Shown in pieces: positions 37,996 to 46,781 of a stretch of 64,000 nt of DNA. Each line of letters starts with the position of its first letter. Positions within the stretch are counted from its first letter, which is position 1. Source of the DNA: JANNPJ01 sp035474375. Its GTDB lineage: Bacteria > Actinomycetota > Actinomycetes > Actinomycetales > Kineosporiaceae. The DNA lies in assembly GCA_035474375.1 (NCBI GenBank), contig DATINJ010000382.1:1-64000 (forward strand), written 5' to 3'. The translations under genes and the position numbers were made by a program. Below the pieces are notes generated by a model. That model had not been told where the DNA came from. It was given only the letters and a program-made list of their open reading frames with translations, and made no database searches.

Positions 37996-40900
37996 ATGGC
38001 AGTCAGAACGCGTTACCGGCTGGTCACACCCGCTGGCAAGAGTATGGTCGCCAGCCAGGTGCGCATTCCCCGCGCACCGTGGTCTCAGAGTTTCGGTGGG
38101 TGTGACGTGGTGTCCGGTAGGGCTTTAATGCTGCCGACGACCGAAGGTGATCGACAGGCGCTGTTGAGTCGGACAGCGGCGATCGCACAGCGAGATGCCA
38201 ACGCACCGCCGGACCCCTTCGGGTTCCTGGATCGGTACTTCCAGAACGTGGCCATGGAAGACCTGGCCGAGCGGCGTCCCGAGGATCTGGTCGGGCTGGC
38301 GCTCTCGCACCGGGCGGCCGCGGCCTCCCGGCCGCAGGGCACGGCCGTGGTCCGGGTGTTCACCCCGACCGAGGAGAGCGTGGGCTGGTCGACCGGTCAC
38401 ACCGTGATCGAGATCGTCGCCGCCGACGTCCCATTCCTGGTCGACTCGGTGAACGGTGAACTCGCTCGGCTGGATTGCCAGATCCACCTGGTGATCCACC
38501 CGCAGTTCGTGGTCCGCCGGACCGTCACCGGCGAGATGATCGAGATTCTCGATCTTCCGCCGAGGGCCGGCAGCCACCCGGCGCTGCCCCGCGACGCCGC
38601 CCTGGAATCCTGGATCCACGTCGAGATCGACCGGGAGAGCGACCCGGCTCGGCTCACCACCTTGGAGCACTCGCTCCGCCAGGTCCTGGAGGACGTCCGG
38701 GTCACGGTCGAGGACTGGCCGAAGATGCGTGCCGCCGCCGAGCGGATCGCCGGCGATCTGCGCCGTCAGCCGCCGCTCGGGCTCGACCCGGAGGAAGTCG
38801 CCGAGGGCGCCGAACTTCTGGAGTGGCTGGCCGACGGTCACTTCACCTTCCTCGGGTTGCGCGAGTACGTGTTGACCGAGCGTGACGGCGAAGAGGTACT
38901 CCTCGGCCGCAACGGCACCGGGCTGGGCATCCTGCGGCACGACCAGCGGGCCGAGTCCAGCAGCTTCGGTCGGCTGACCGTGCAGGCTCGGGCGAAGGCC
39001 CGGGAGCACCGCTTGCTGGTGCTGACCAAGGCCAACTCCCGGGCGACCGTCCACCGGACCGGGTACCTGGACTACGTCGGGGTGAAGACCTTCGATGCCA
39101 GCGGTGAGGTGACCGGCGAGCGCAGGTTCCTCGGGCTGTTCGCGTCTTCGGCCTACACCGGCAGCGTGCTGGACATCCCGGTGGTCCGCCGGAAGGTCGC
39201 CGCCGTCCTCGATCGCGGCGGGTTCTCCCCGGACAGCCATTCCGGTAAGGACCTCCTGCAGATCCTGCAGACGTATCCACGCGATGAACTCTTCGAGATC
39301 GACGTCGACGATCTCTACACGATCGCCGTTGCCGTGATGCAGTTGCAGGAACGTCGCCGCACCCGGTTGTTCCTGCGCGTCGACGACTTCGGCCGCTACG
39401 TCTCGTGCCTGGTGTTCCTGCCTCGAGAGCGGTACATCACCAAGGCCCGGTTGCAGATCGAGCAGATCCTGCGCGAAGCGATCGGTGGCACCACCGTCGA
39501 CTACACCGCCCGGGTCTCGGAGTCCGTCCTGGCCCGGTTGCATTTCGTGATCCGGGTTCCGCCCGGGGCCGGAGTTCCGGAGCTGGACGCGGCGGCCCTG
39601 GAGGCCGCACTGGTTGCGGCCACCCGGAGTTGGGACGACGACTTCGCCGCTGCGGCGACCGATGTGCTGGGCGAAGGTCCGGCCAGCAAACTGGTGCGGG
39701 AATGGGGTTCGGGGTTCCCGGAGTCGTACCGAGAGGACGTCGAACCCCGGTCCGCGGTGGACGATCTCTGCCGGTTGACCGCGATGCAGCGGAGCACCGG
39801 CCGGTCTGGTGCGCTGGCGATGAAGCTGCACGAAGGGGAGAGCAGCGCGCCGGACGAAAGCCGGTTCGTGCTCTACCGGCGCGAGCCGCTCTCGCTGTCC
39901 GCCGTGCTGCCGTTCCTCGCCAATCTCGGGGTTGAGGTGGTGGACGAGCGTCCTTACCTGCTGCATTCGGCGAGCGGCACCGAGGCGCACGTCTACGACT
40001 TCGGGATCCGCCGGGATGCGGGAGCCGGTCGCGGGTCCGCTCCGAAGGCACTAGAGCACCCGGAGACCATGCACCGGCTGTTCACCGAGGCGTTCGAGGC
40101 GGCCTGGTGGGGGGACGCCGAGAGCGACGGCTTCGACCGGTTGGTGCTCAGTGCCGGACTGGACTGGCGGCAGGTCTCGGTGCTGCGCGGATACGCCCGC
40201 TACCTGCGCCAGGCCGGGTCCACGTTCGGCCAGGACTACCTGGAGAACTGCCTGGTCACGTACGCGGAGATCGCGGCCTTCCTGGTCGAACTGTTCGAAA
40301 CCCGGTTCGACCCGGACCGGTTCGGTGGTCCGGGCGAGGGCGCTCCAAGTTCGGTTGCCCCGACTGCGGATGGTCGAGGGCAGGCCCGTCCGAACGGACG
40401 CGCGGAGGCCGCCGACGCGCTGGTCGCCAAGATCAGGTCGGCGCTGGACGGCGTGGTCAGCCTTGATCACGATCGGATCCTGAGGTCCTTCCTCGGCCTG
40501 ATCCTGGCCACCATGCGGACCAACTTCTACGTCGATACCCGCCCGGGTGACGGCGAGAAGAGCGACCGGGTGGCACTGGCCCTGAAACTCGATCCGCATG
40601 CCTTGCCCGACCTGCCGGCGCCGCGCCCAGCGCACGAGGTCTTCGTCTATTCGCCCTGGATGGAAGGGGTGCACCTGCGGTTCGGTGCGGTCGCCCGGGG
40701 TGGCCTGCGCTGGAGTGACCGGCGCGAGGACTTCCGCACCGAGGTGCTCGGGCTGGTCAAGGCCCAGATGACGAAGAACGCGGTGATCGTGCCGACCGGC
40801 GCCAAGGGTGGCTTCGTCGCCAAGCAGTTGCCTGACCCGGGCCTCGACCGGGACGCCTGGCTGGCCGAGGGAGTGGCCTGCTACCGCAGCTTCATCAGCG

Positions 40901-43116
40901 CGTTGCTGGACGTCACCGACAACCGGGTCACGCTGCCGGGCGGTGACCAGGTGGTCGTGCCGCCGGCCCGCGTGGTGCGGCACGACGGCGACGACAGCTA
41001 CCTGGTGGTGGCCGCGGACAAGGGCACCGCGGCGTTCTCCGACCTGGCGAACGAGGTGGCGATCGGCTACGGGTTCTGGCTCGGCGACGCCTTCGCCTCC
41101 GGTGGATCGGTGGGGTACGACCACAAGGTGATGGGGATCACGGCCCGCGGTGCCTGGGAGAGCGTGGATCGACATTTCCGCGAACTGGGCCAGGACGTGC
41201 AGACCACGCCGACCTCCGTGGTCGGGATCGGTGACATGAGCGGTGACGTCTTCGGCAACGGCATGCTGCTGTCGAAATCCCTGCTCCTGGTGGGTGCTTT
41301 CGACCACCGCCACATCTTCCTCGACCCGAATCCGGACCCGCGGCTCTCGCATGCCGAGCGAGCCAGGCTGTTCGACTTGCCGCGTTCCAGTTGGGCCGAC
41401 TACGACCGGGCGCTGATCAGCGCCGGTGGCGGTGTGTATGCCCGATCGGCGAAGTCGGTGCCGGTGTCTGCGCAGGTCAGGGACCGGCTTGGACTGCCCC
41501 CGTCGACGACCGTGCTGACCCCCGCGGAACTGATCCGGGCGATCCTTGCGGCCCCCGTCGATCTGCTTTGGAACGGCGGGATCGGCACCTACGTCAAGGC
41601 GTCCACCCAGTCGCACGCCGAGGTGGGAGACAAGGCCAACGATGCGATCCGGCTCGACGGTCGCCAGTTGCGCGCCCGGGTGATCGGCGAAGGTGGCAAC
41701 CTCGGGTTGACGCAACCGGGCCGGGTGGAAGCCGCACTGTGCGGGATCCGGGTGAACACCGACGCGATCGACAACTCGGCCGGGGTGGACTGCTCCGACC
41801 ATGAGGTCAATATCAAGATCATGCTGGATCGGATCGTCGCGGCCGGCGGGCTGGCGGTGGACCAGCGCAACGAACTGCTCGCCTCGATGACCGACGACGT
41901 GGCCCGGCTGGTGCTGCGGGACAACTATGAGCAGAACGTGCTGCTCGGCAACGCCCGGGTGCAGTCCAGGACGATGCTGAAGGTGCACCAGCGGTTCATC
42001 CAGGCGCTGGAGGCCCGCGGGGCCCTGGACCGGGATCTGGAGTACCTGCCGGACGATGCGGGCCTGGCGGGCCGCGCTGACGCCGGGCTGGGGCTCACCT
42101 CGCCGGAGTTCGCGGTGCTCGTCGCCTACGCCAAGCTCACGCTGACCGACGACATCGGCGCGACGTCGCTGCCGGACGACCCGTGGCTGGACCGGGTGCT
42201 GCAGGCCTACTTCCCGCCGCAGCTCACCCGCTACGCCGACCAATTGGCGGCACACCCGCTACGCCGCCAGATCGTCACCACCTGCCTGGTGAACGACATG
42301 GTGAACCGGGGCGGGATCACCTTCGCGTTCCGGGCTCAGGAAGAGACCTCGGCCGACCCGGAACAGGTGGCCCGGGCGTACATCGTCTGCCGGGAGATCT
42401 TCGACTTCAACGGGTACAGCGAGGCGATCGAAGCCCTGGACGGCGTGGTGACGACCGCCGACTCCGCTGCCATGTATCTGAGCTTCCGTCGGCTGCTCGA
42501 TCGCGCCGTCCGGTGGTTCCTGCAGGCCCGGCCGGGGACGATCGACATCGCCGGTGAAATCGAACGGTTCAGCCCGGTGATCGCCGAGCTGGCTCCGCAG
42601 CTGCCCGAGCTGGTCGTCGGTGAGCAGCGCGCGGTGATGGCCAACGAGATCACCCGGCTGCAGTCGTTGGGTGTACCCGAGACGCTGGCCCGGATGGCAG
42701 CCGGGCTGCTCACCCGCTACATGCTGCTGGACATCGCCGACATCGCCCGGAACACCGGCACCCCGCCGGGCCCGGTGGCCCGGGTGTATCTGTATCTGGC
42801 CGAGCGTTACGGGGTGATCGAGCTGCTGTGGCGGATCTCCGCGCTTTCTCGGGGAGATCAGTGGAAGTCGCTGGCCCGGGCCTCGCTGCGCTACGACCTG
42901 TACGCGGCGCTGGAGGCGCTCACCGTCGCGGTGCTGGAGAGCACCGCCGAGGCGGACGCTCAGACCCGGGTCGCACAGTTCGAGCAGGCGAACGCCGAGC
43001 GAGTGGCCAGAGCGCGGGCCACGATGGAAGAGGTCTGCCGGTTGCCCCAAGCCGACATCGCCGCGCTCTCGGTGGTGTTGCGCGCGTTGCGGAGCATCGT
43101 GCGGTCCGGGACCTGA
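37996..43116 (+). CDS. gdh: NAD-specific large glutamate dehydrogenase
   Basis: The 1706-residue enzyme belongs to the L-180 class, which converts glutamate to 2-oxoglutarate and ammonia with NAD. N-terminal ACT-like regulatory domains precede the catalytic domain around residues 880-1260 (RGGLRWSDRREDFRTEVLGLVKAQ, then VPTGAKGGF with the catalytic Lys), followed by a long helical C-terminus. Streptomyces and mycobacterial homologues are about 1620-1650 residues, so ATG 38128 is an alternative start giving 1662 residues. A TAAGTT hexamer lies seven bases before 37996. In mycobacteria this enzyme is restrained by GarA. Confidence 0.95.
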   Translation: MAVRTRYRLVTPAGKSMVASQVRIPRAPWSQSFGGCDVVSGRALMLPTTEGDRQALLSRTAAIAQRDANAPPDPFGFLDRYFQNVAMEDLAERRPEDLVGLALSHRAAAASRPQGTAVVRVFTPTEESVGWSTGHTVIEIVAADVPFLVDSVNGELARLDCQIHLVIHPQFVVRRTVTGEMIEILDLPPRAGSHPALPRDAALESWIHVEIDRESDPARLTTLEHSLRQVLEDVRVTVEDWPKMRAAAERIAGDLRRQPPLGLDPEEVAEGAELLEWLADGHFTFLGLREYVLTERDGEEVLLGRNGTGLGILRHDQRAESSSFGRLTVQARAKAREHRLLVLTKANSRATVHRTGYLDYVGVKTFDASGEVTGERRFLGLFASSAYTGSVLDIPVVRRKVAAVLDRGGFSPDSHSGKDLLQILQTYPRDELFEIDVDDLYTIAVAVMQLQERRRTRLFLRVDDFGRYVSCLVFLPRERYITKARLQIEQILREAIGGTTVDYTARVSESVLARLHFVIRVPPGAGVPELDAAALEAALVAATRSWDDDFAAAATDVLGEGPASKLVREWGSGFPESYREDVEPRSAVDDLCRLTAMQRSTGRSGALAMKLHEGESSAPDESRFVLYRREPLSLSAVLPFLANLGVEVVDERPYLLHSASGTEAHVYDFGIRRDAGAGRGSAPKALEHPETMHRLFTEAFEAAWWGDAESDGFDRLVLSAGLDWRQVSVLRGYARYLRQAGSTFGQDYLENCLVTYAEIAAFLVELFETRFDPDRFGGPGEGAPSSVAPTADGRGQARPNGRAEAADALVAKIRSALDGVVSLDHDRILRSFLGLILATMRTNFYVDTRPGDGEKSDRVALALKLDPHALPDLPAPRPAHEVFVYSPWMEGVHLRFGAVARGGLRWSDRREDFRTEVLGLVKAQMTKNAVIVPTGAKGGFVAKQLPDPGLDRDAWLAEGVACYRSFISALLDVTDNRVTLPGGDQVVVPPARVVRHDGDDSYLVVAADKGTAAFSDLANEVAIGYGFWLGDAFASGGSVGYDHKVMGITARGAWESVDRHFRELGQDVQTTPTSVVGIGDMSGDVFGNGMLLSKSLLLVGAFDHRHIFLDPNPDPRLSHAERARLFDLPRSSWADYDRALISAGGGVYARSAKSVPVSAQVRDRLGLPPSTTVLTPAELIRAILAAPVDLLWNGGIGTYVKASTQSHAEVGDKANDAIRLDGRQLRARVIGEGGNLGLTQPGRVEAALCGIRVNTDAIDNSAGVDCSDHEVNIKIMLDRIVAAGGLAVDQRNELLASMTDDVARLVLRDNYEQNVLLGNARVQSRTMLKVHQRFIQALEARGALDRDLEYLPDDAGLAGRADAGLGLTSPEFAVLVAYAKLTLTDDIGATSLPDDPWLDRVLQAYFPPQLTRYADQLAAHPLRRQIVTTCLVNDMVNRGGITFAFRAQEETSADPEQVARAYIVCREIFDFNGYSEAIEALDGVVTTADSAAMYLSFRRLLDRAVRWFLQARPGTIDIAGEIERFSPVIAELAPQLPELVVGEQRAVMANEITRLQSLGVPETLARMAAGLLTRYMLLDIADIARNTGTPPGPVARVYLYLAERYGVIELLWRISALSRGDQWKSLARASLRYDLYAALEALTVAVLESTAEADAQTRVAQFEQANAERVARARATMEEVCRLPQADIAALSVVLRALRSIVRSGT

Positions 43117-43167
43117 GGACGCGGCCCGGCGGGCCGGCGACCGGCCGAGAAGCTCCGGGCCGCACCT

Positions 43168-43173
43168 TAAGGT
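43168..43173 (+). promoter_or_regulatory. -10 element of pdtaS
   Basis: TAAGGT six bases before ATG 43180; no Shine-Dalgarno. The leaderless pattern. Confidence 0.5.
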
Positions 43174-43179
43174 GAACCC

Positions 43180-44670
43180 ATGCCCACCATGAAAGACCTG
43201 GTCGCCCGGTACAGCGAGCTAGGTCAGGCCGACCTTGAGTGGCTGCACCTGCTGGTCGGTGACTGGCAGATGCTGTCCGACCTCTCGTTTGCGGACCTGG
43301 TGCTGTGGGTGCCCCGGGCCGGCGGCGAAGGCTGGGTGGCAGCCGCTCATTGCCGGCCGAGCACCGGGGTGACGGTCTACTACGACGACATCGTTGGGAC
43401 GCTGGCGGACCGGGGCCGGCGTCCACTGCTGGATCGGGCCTTCGAACTGGTTCGGATCTGCCGGGAACGTGACCCGGAATGGCATGACGACATCCCGGTC
43501 CGGGAAGAGACGGTGCCGGTGGTCCGCGCCGGGCAGCCGATCGCGGTGGTTGCCCGGCACACGAACCTGTCGTCCGCCCGCACCCCGAGCCGCCTGGAGC
43601 TCACCTACGTCCAGTGTGCCGACGAGCTGACCCGAATGATCTGTGCCGGCGATTTCCCGCTGGTCGGGGCACCCAGCGGGCCGCGACGGGGAGCTCCGCG
43701 AGTGGGCGACGGGTTGATCCGGATGGATCGCGAGGGCACGGTCAGCTACGCCAGCCCGAATGCCGTCTCCGCCCTGCACCGGCTCGGTCACTTCGGTGAC
43801 ATCGTTGACCACACGCTGTCGGAGATCATCACTCCGCTGCTCGACCAACCTGGCACCGTGGACGAGTCGCTCCCGTTGGTGCTCACCGGCCGGGCGCCCT
43901 GGCGCAGCCACATCGAGAGCCATGCCGCTGCGCTGTCGCTCCGGGCGATCCCGATCAAGATCGGTGGCGAGCGAACCGGAGCGCTGCTGCTGCTGCGGGA
44001 GATTTCCGAGCTACGCCGACGCGAGCGGGAGCTGCTCACCAAGGATGCGACGATCCGCGAAGTCCATCACCGGGTCAAGAACAATCTGCAGACCGTGGCC
44101 GCCCTGCTCCGGCTGCAGGCGCGGCGGATCGGCTCGGATGAAGGCCGGGCGGCACTACAGGAAGCGATGCGCCGGGTGGCGACGATCGCGCTGGTGCACG
44201 AGACGCTGTCCGAAGGGCTTGGCGAGACGGTCGACTTTGACGACGTCGTCGGCCGGACCCTGTCGCTCGCCGTCGAACTGGCGGTTCCGTCGGCCTCGGT
44301 GAAGATCCGCCGGGAGGGCCGCTTCGGTGAGCTACGGGCGGAGAATGCCACGCCGTTGGCGCTGGTTCTCACCGAGCTGGTGACGAACGCCGTCGAGCAT
44401 GGTCTGCGGGACATCGGAGGCACCGTGACGGTGACCGCGAAGCGAAGCGGCACCGGCCTGCGGATCTCGATCCTGGACGACGGCATGGGGCTGCCGGAGG
44501 GGTTCAACGCGAGCGCGGCTGGACTCGGGACACAGATCGTCCAGGCCTTGGTCAGCGGAGAGATGCGGGGGCGAATCACCTGGGCCCAGGGGCCCGAAGG
44601 CGGGACCGAGGTGGTGGTTGAGGTCACGCTTCAGACGGCGGCGCTGGAAACGGCGGACGACGGAATCTGA
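43180..44670 (+). CDS. pdtaS: PdtaS-type sensor histidine kinase
   Basis: The 496-residue cytosolic kinase has a GAF domain (about 10-150), a PAS domain (about 185-285) and a HisKA_2 dimerisation box (IREVHHRVKNNLQTVAALLRLQ). An HWE/HisKA_2-type ATPase follows (LVTNAVEHGL, LDDGMGLP). PdtaS phosphorylates PdtaR, an ANTAR anti-terminator, and its GAF/PAS sensor responds to small signals. It is followed by whiB1 on the opposite strand, as in Rv3220c/Rv3219. pdtaR is not in the window. Confidence 0.92.
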   Translation: MPTMKDLVARYSELGQADLEWLHLLVGDWQMLSDLSFADLVLWVPRAGGEGWVAAAHCRPSTGVTVYYDDIVGTLADRGRRPLLDRAFELVRICRERDPEWHDDIPVREETVPVVRAGQPIAVVARHTNLSSARTPSRLELTYVQCADELTRMICAGDFPLVGAPSGPRRGAPRVGDGLIRMDREGTVSYASPNAVSALHRLGHFGDIVDHTLSEIITPLLDQPGTVDESLPLVLTGRAPWRSHIESHAAALSLRAIPIKIGGERTGALLLLREISELRRRERELLTKDATIREVHHRVKNNLQTVAALLRLQARRIGSDEGRAALQEAMRRVATIALVHETLSEGLGETVDFDDVVGRTLSLAVELAVPSASVKIRREGRFGELRAENATPLALVLTELVTNAVEHGLRDIGGTVTVTAKRSGTGLRISILDDGMGLPEGFNASAAGLGTQIVQALVSGEMRGRITWAQGPEGGTEVVVEVTLQTAALETADDGI

Positions 44671-45168
44671 ACGCGCGCGAGGCTCGCGAGACGATGACGA
44701 ACGATGCCCCGACGCGTCGGAGGTGACGCATCGGGACATCGTTGATGTTTCCGTCAGGGTTAACGCTTTGGTGATCAGGTGCTTCACGATCGAGCAGGAC
44801 GAGGCGAACCGGCAGATCGACAGGTTCAGCTGTCGTAGGCCGCTCGTACTGCTCCAATCGGGTGATCCCGGCCGCGCGGTATTACCAGCGAACAGGCAGT
44901 CGGGTGATGCGAGAGCGCAGGTGATCCGCAGCGGTGCGGGTGGAGCGGGGTTAGAGCAGAGGTGCGGGTACAGCAGCTGGTGAGGCGTACAGCGGGTGGT
45001 GCGGGTACAGGCCGAGCGGTGGTGCGGTACAGCAAGTGGTGCGGGTACAGCGGTGGTGCGGTACAGCAAGTGGTGCGGGTAAAGCGGTGGTGCGGGTTGG
45101 GCAAGATCGTCGAGATTGCCACGGGCGGCCGACCCCGATTAGGGGTCGGCCTTACTCAAGCGCTACGG
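44671..45168. other. Intergenic gap with a repeat array
   Basis: The 498 bp between pdtaS and whiB1 contain no convincing gene. The second half is filled by a 17-bp tandem array; the first half has nothing I recognise. Confidence 0.6.
44961..45105. repeat. 17-bp tandem repeat array between pdtaS and whiB1
   Basis: About eight units related to GGTGCGGGTACAGCGGT. From about 45020 they alternate between GGTGCGGTACAGCAAGT and GGTGCGGGTACAGCGGT, giving a 34-bp higher-order period. The first units are more diverged. Confidence 0.85.
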
Positions 45169-45417
45169 TCAGCTCGCACGCCGGGCGCGTGCGTTACGGC
45201 GCTTCAGTGCACGTCGTTCGTCCTCGGAAAGGCCGCCCCAGACTCCGGCGTCCTGACCGGTGTCGAGCGCCCAACGCAAGCACGTCTCAACGACCTCGCA
45301 TCGACGGCAAACGGCCTTAGCTTCCTCGATCTGCAGAATGGCCGGACCTGTGTTCCCGATCGGGAAAAACAGTTCCGGGTCTTCCTCGAGGCAGGCTGCT
45401 TCATGGCGCCAGTCCAT
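45169..45417 (-). CDS. whiB1: WhiB1-type iron-sulfur transcription factor
   Basis: The 82-residue protein has four Fe-S ligands at C9, C37, C40 and C46, the GVWGG turn and the basic tail ERRALKRRNARARR. It closely resembles mycobacterial WhiB1 (DPELFFP, TGQD-GVWGG), an essential nitric-oxide-responsive regulator that binds sigma-A. ATG 45417 is chosen over GTG 45429 because a GAGGAG sequence lies 11 bases upstream and the protein then begins MDWRH as in WhiB1. A CRP-like site lies upstream. Confidence 0.95.
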   Translation of the reverse strand: MDWRHEAACLEEDPELFFPIGNTGPAILQIEEAKAVCRRCEVVETCLRWALDTGQDAGVWGGLSEDERRALKRRNARARRAS

Positions 45418-45601
45418 GGGATGGTCCACTCCTCACGCCCTCAGGGCGGTAGATATCGATTGGGACATGACGGATTTCCGTCAAATCCCCTCGGGGTTTG
45501 GCCTCCCCGTTACGGGGTGTGGCCGGGTCAAGCGGGTGTTTCACTCATCGGCGGGTGCTTCGTAAGACTCCCGCTGAATTCAACGACTAGCCTCACACTC
45601 T

Positions 45602-45617
45602 TGTGCCCGCTTTCACA
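45602..45617 (-). promoter_or_regulatory. CRP-like palindrome upstream of whiB1
   Basis: TGTGCCCGCTTTCACA matches the CRP consensus TGTGA-N6-TCACA at nine of ten defined positions. A weaker half-site (TCACA at 45593-45597) is centred 20 bp closer to whiB1. In mycobacteria whiB1 is controlled by CRP at two neighbouring sites. Confidence 0.5.
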
Positions 45618-45661
45618 AGGCTTTTCCCATAGTGACTTGGGACATCTCTGGTTGCCCACCG

Positions 45662-45871
45662 TCACGATGCAGGACTGTAGTCGTTCAGGCACGCTGCGTA
45701 TATACGTTGCTGGTCATTGCTTTCGTGCGCGGTTCTTTCCAGAGTCACTGGTGGGGTGCATTTGTGTCCTCTCTGTGACGCCCGCCACGGATAGCGCTGC
45801 GTTGTGTGATCGCTCCTCAACCAATCGTTGGTTTCTGAGTGCGCGCCGTGAAGGAGTTTGGAGTTGGCCAT
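45662..45871 (-). CDS. Possible small hypothetical protein
   Basis: A 69-residue ORF starts with ATG 45871 preceded by GGAGGCGAGGAA, a strong purine-rich ribosome-binding stretch. Its protein is hydrophilic (MANSKLLHGAHSETNDW...) and resembles nothing I know. Codon use is not GC3-biased, unlike all neighbours, so it is either acquired or not translated. It lies in the upstream region of whiB1 and overlaps the CGTATATACG palindrome. Confidence 0.25.
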   Translation of the reverse strand: MANSKLLHGAHSETNDWLRSDHTTQRYPWRASQRGHKCTPPVTLERTAHESNDQQRIYAACLNDYSPAS

Positions 45872-46294
45872 TAATTCCTCGCCTCCAATCAACGGAGAGT
45901 GACGTCCTGTCCTTTGTCTGATGCTGCGCCCCACAAAGCGGGGCGAATCACTGTTCCACTCGTGGCCGCCGAGGGTTGCCGACTTGACAACGGGTCCGAC
46001 GCTTGCTTGATGCACTTCAGAACGCACCGGATGCCCACTTGGTTCAAGCGTGCAGGGTCCGGCCTTGTCGGCAACTCAGCCCGAGATGCCGGCCCTGAGT
46101 CCCCGACCGGGGTCTGCTCAGTGCGATGTGTCACCTTTGCCGACGAGATCTGCGGTCGGAAGGGCAACCGGCGGCAGGCTCACCCAGCGGTAACCCTGCT
46201 GCCGTCCCAGGCAGACTTGGGAAGCCACCGAGGCGATCGACCAGCGAGAATCATCAATCAGTGAGGGCTGTCGACCAGTGAGGACCAGGGACCG

Positions 46295-46720
46295 ATGAGT
46301 GCGGCATCCGACAAATCCAGCCCGGAGCCCGAGGGCAACCGACTGTCTGCACTGGTTGCCGCTCTGGTTGCTCTCGAAGCGGTAATGCTCGTAATCGCAG
46401 CCGTATTCCTGCTGGTCGAAGCCGTACGGTCGGGCGGCGACGATCTTGCGGCTGGGCTCTCGCTGGCCGCCATCGCGATCGTGGTGGGGGTCGGGCTGGC
46501 AATCTGTGCCCGAGGAGTTGCCCGTCGCCAGAGATGGAGCCGTGGGCCGGTGCTGACGTGGCAGTTGTTGCAAGCCGGTGTCGGCATGCCGCTGTCGACC
46601 AGCCAGGCATGGTGGGCCGGAGTGCTCCTGCTCGCGGTCTCGATCATCGTCGGTGTGCTGATTGCCGGCGGACGAGTGATCACGGAGTCGACAAACCGAC
46701 CTGATCCAGACCAACTCTGA
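46295..46720 (+). CDS. Small integral membrane protein
   Basis: The 141-residue protein has about four membrane segments (LVAALVALEAVMLVIAAVFLLV; LAAIAIVVGVGLAICA; and two more after RWSRGPVLTWQLLQ). Small conserved actinobacterial proteins of this type are known but no function is. It has a CAGGGA sequence before its ATG and converges with the sigma-factor gene. Confidence 0.7.
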   Translation: MSAASDKSSPEPEGNRLSALVAALVALEAVMLVIAAVFLLVEAVRSGGDDLAAGLSLAAIAIVVGVGLAICARGVARRQRWSRGPVLTWQLLQAGVGMPLSTSQAWWAGVLLLAVSIIVGVLIAGGRVITESTNRPDPDQL

Positions 46721-46781
46721 CTCGGGCGAAGGAACCCGAGCGGGGTTGTGATATCTGGCACATTCTCCGAGTGAGTGCCGC

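Larger units (their letters stand above)
45430..46294. other. Long, lower-GC intergenic region upstream of whiB1
   Basis: The region is AT-richer than its surroundings. It contains the CRP-like site, a perfect CGTATATACG palindrome (45697-45706) and one short ORF with a good ribosome-binding site. No other gene is supported; longer frames here have poor codon use. Confidence 0.5.

Noticed and set aside
38125..39990. A 621-residue minus-strand open frame within gdh
   Set aside because: It is antisense to a clear glutamate dehydrogenase; such frames are common in high-GC DNA and it shows no domain.
40051..42255. A 734-residue minus-strand open frame within gdh
   Set aside because: Same reason; the plus frame carries all conserved catalytic motifs.
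44962..45921. A 319-codon plus-strand frame over whiB1
   Set aside because: It runs through the repeat array and opposite the clear whiB1 frame, with no protein family features.
46118..46714. A 198-codon minus-strand frame over the small membrane protein
   Set aside because: Its protein is Arg/Gln/His-rich low-complexity sequence; the plus frame has a proper membrane protein.
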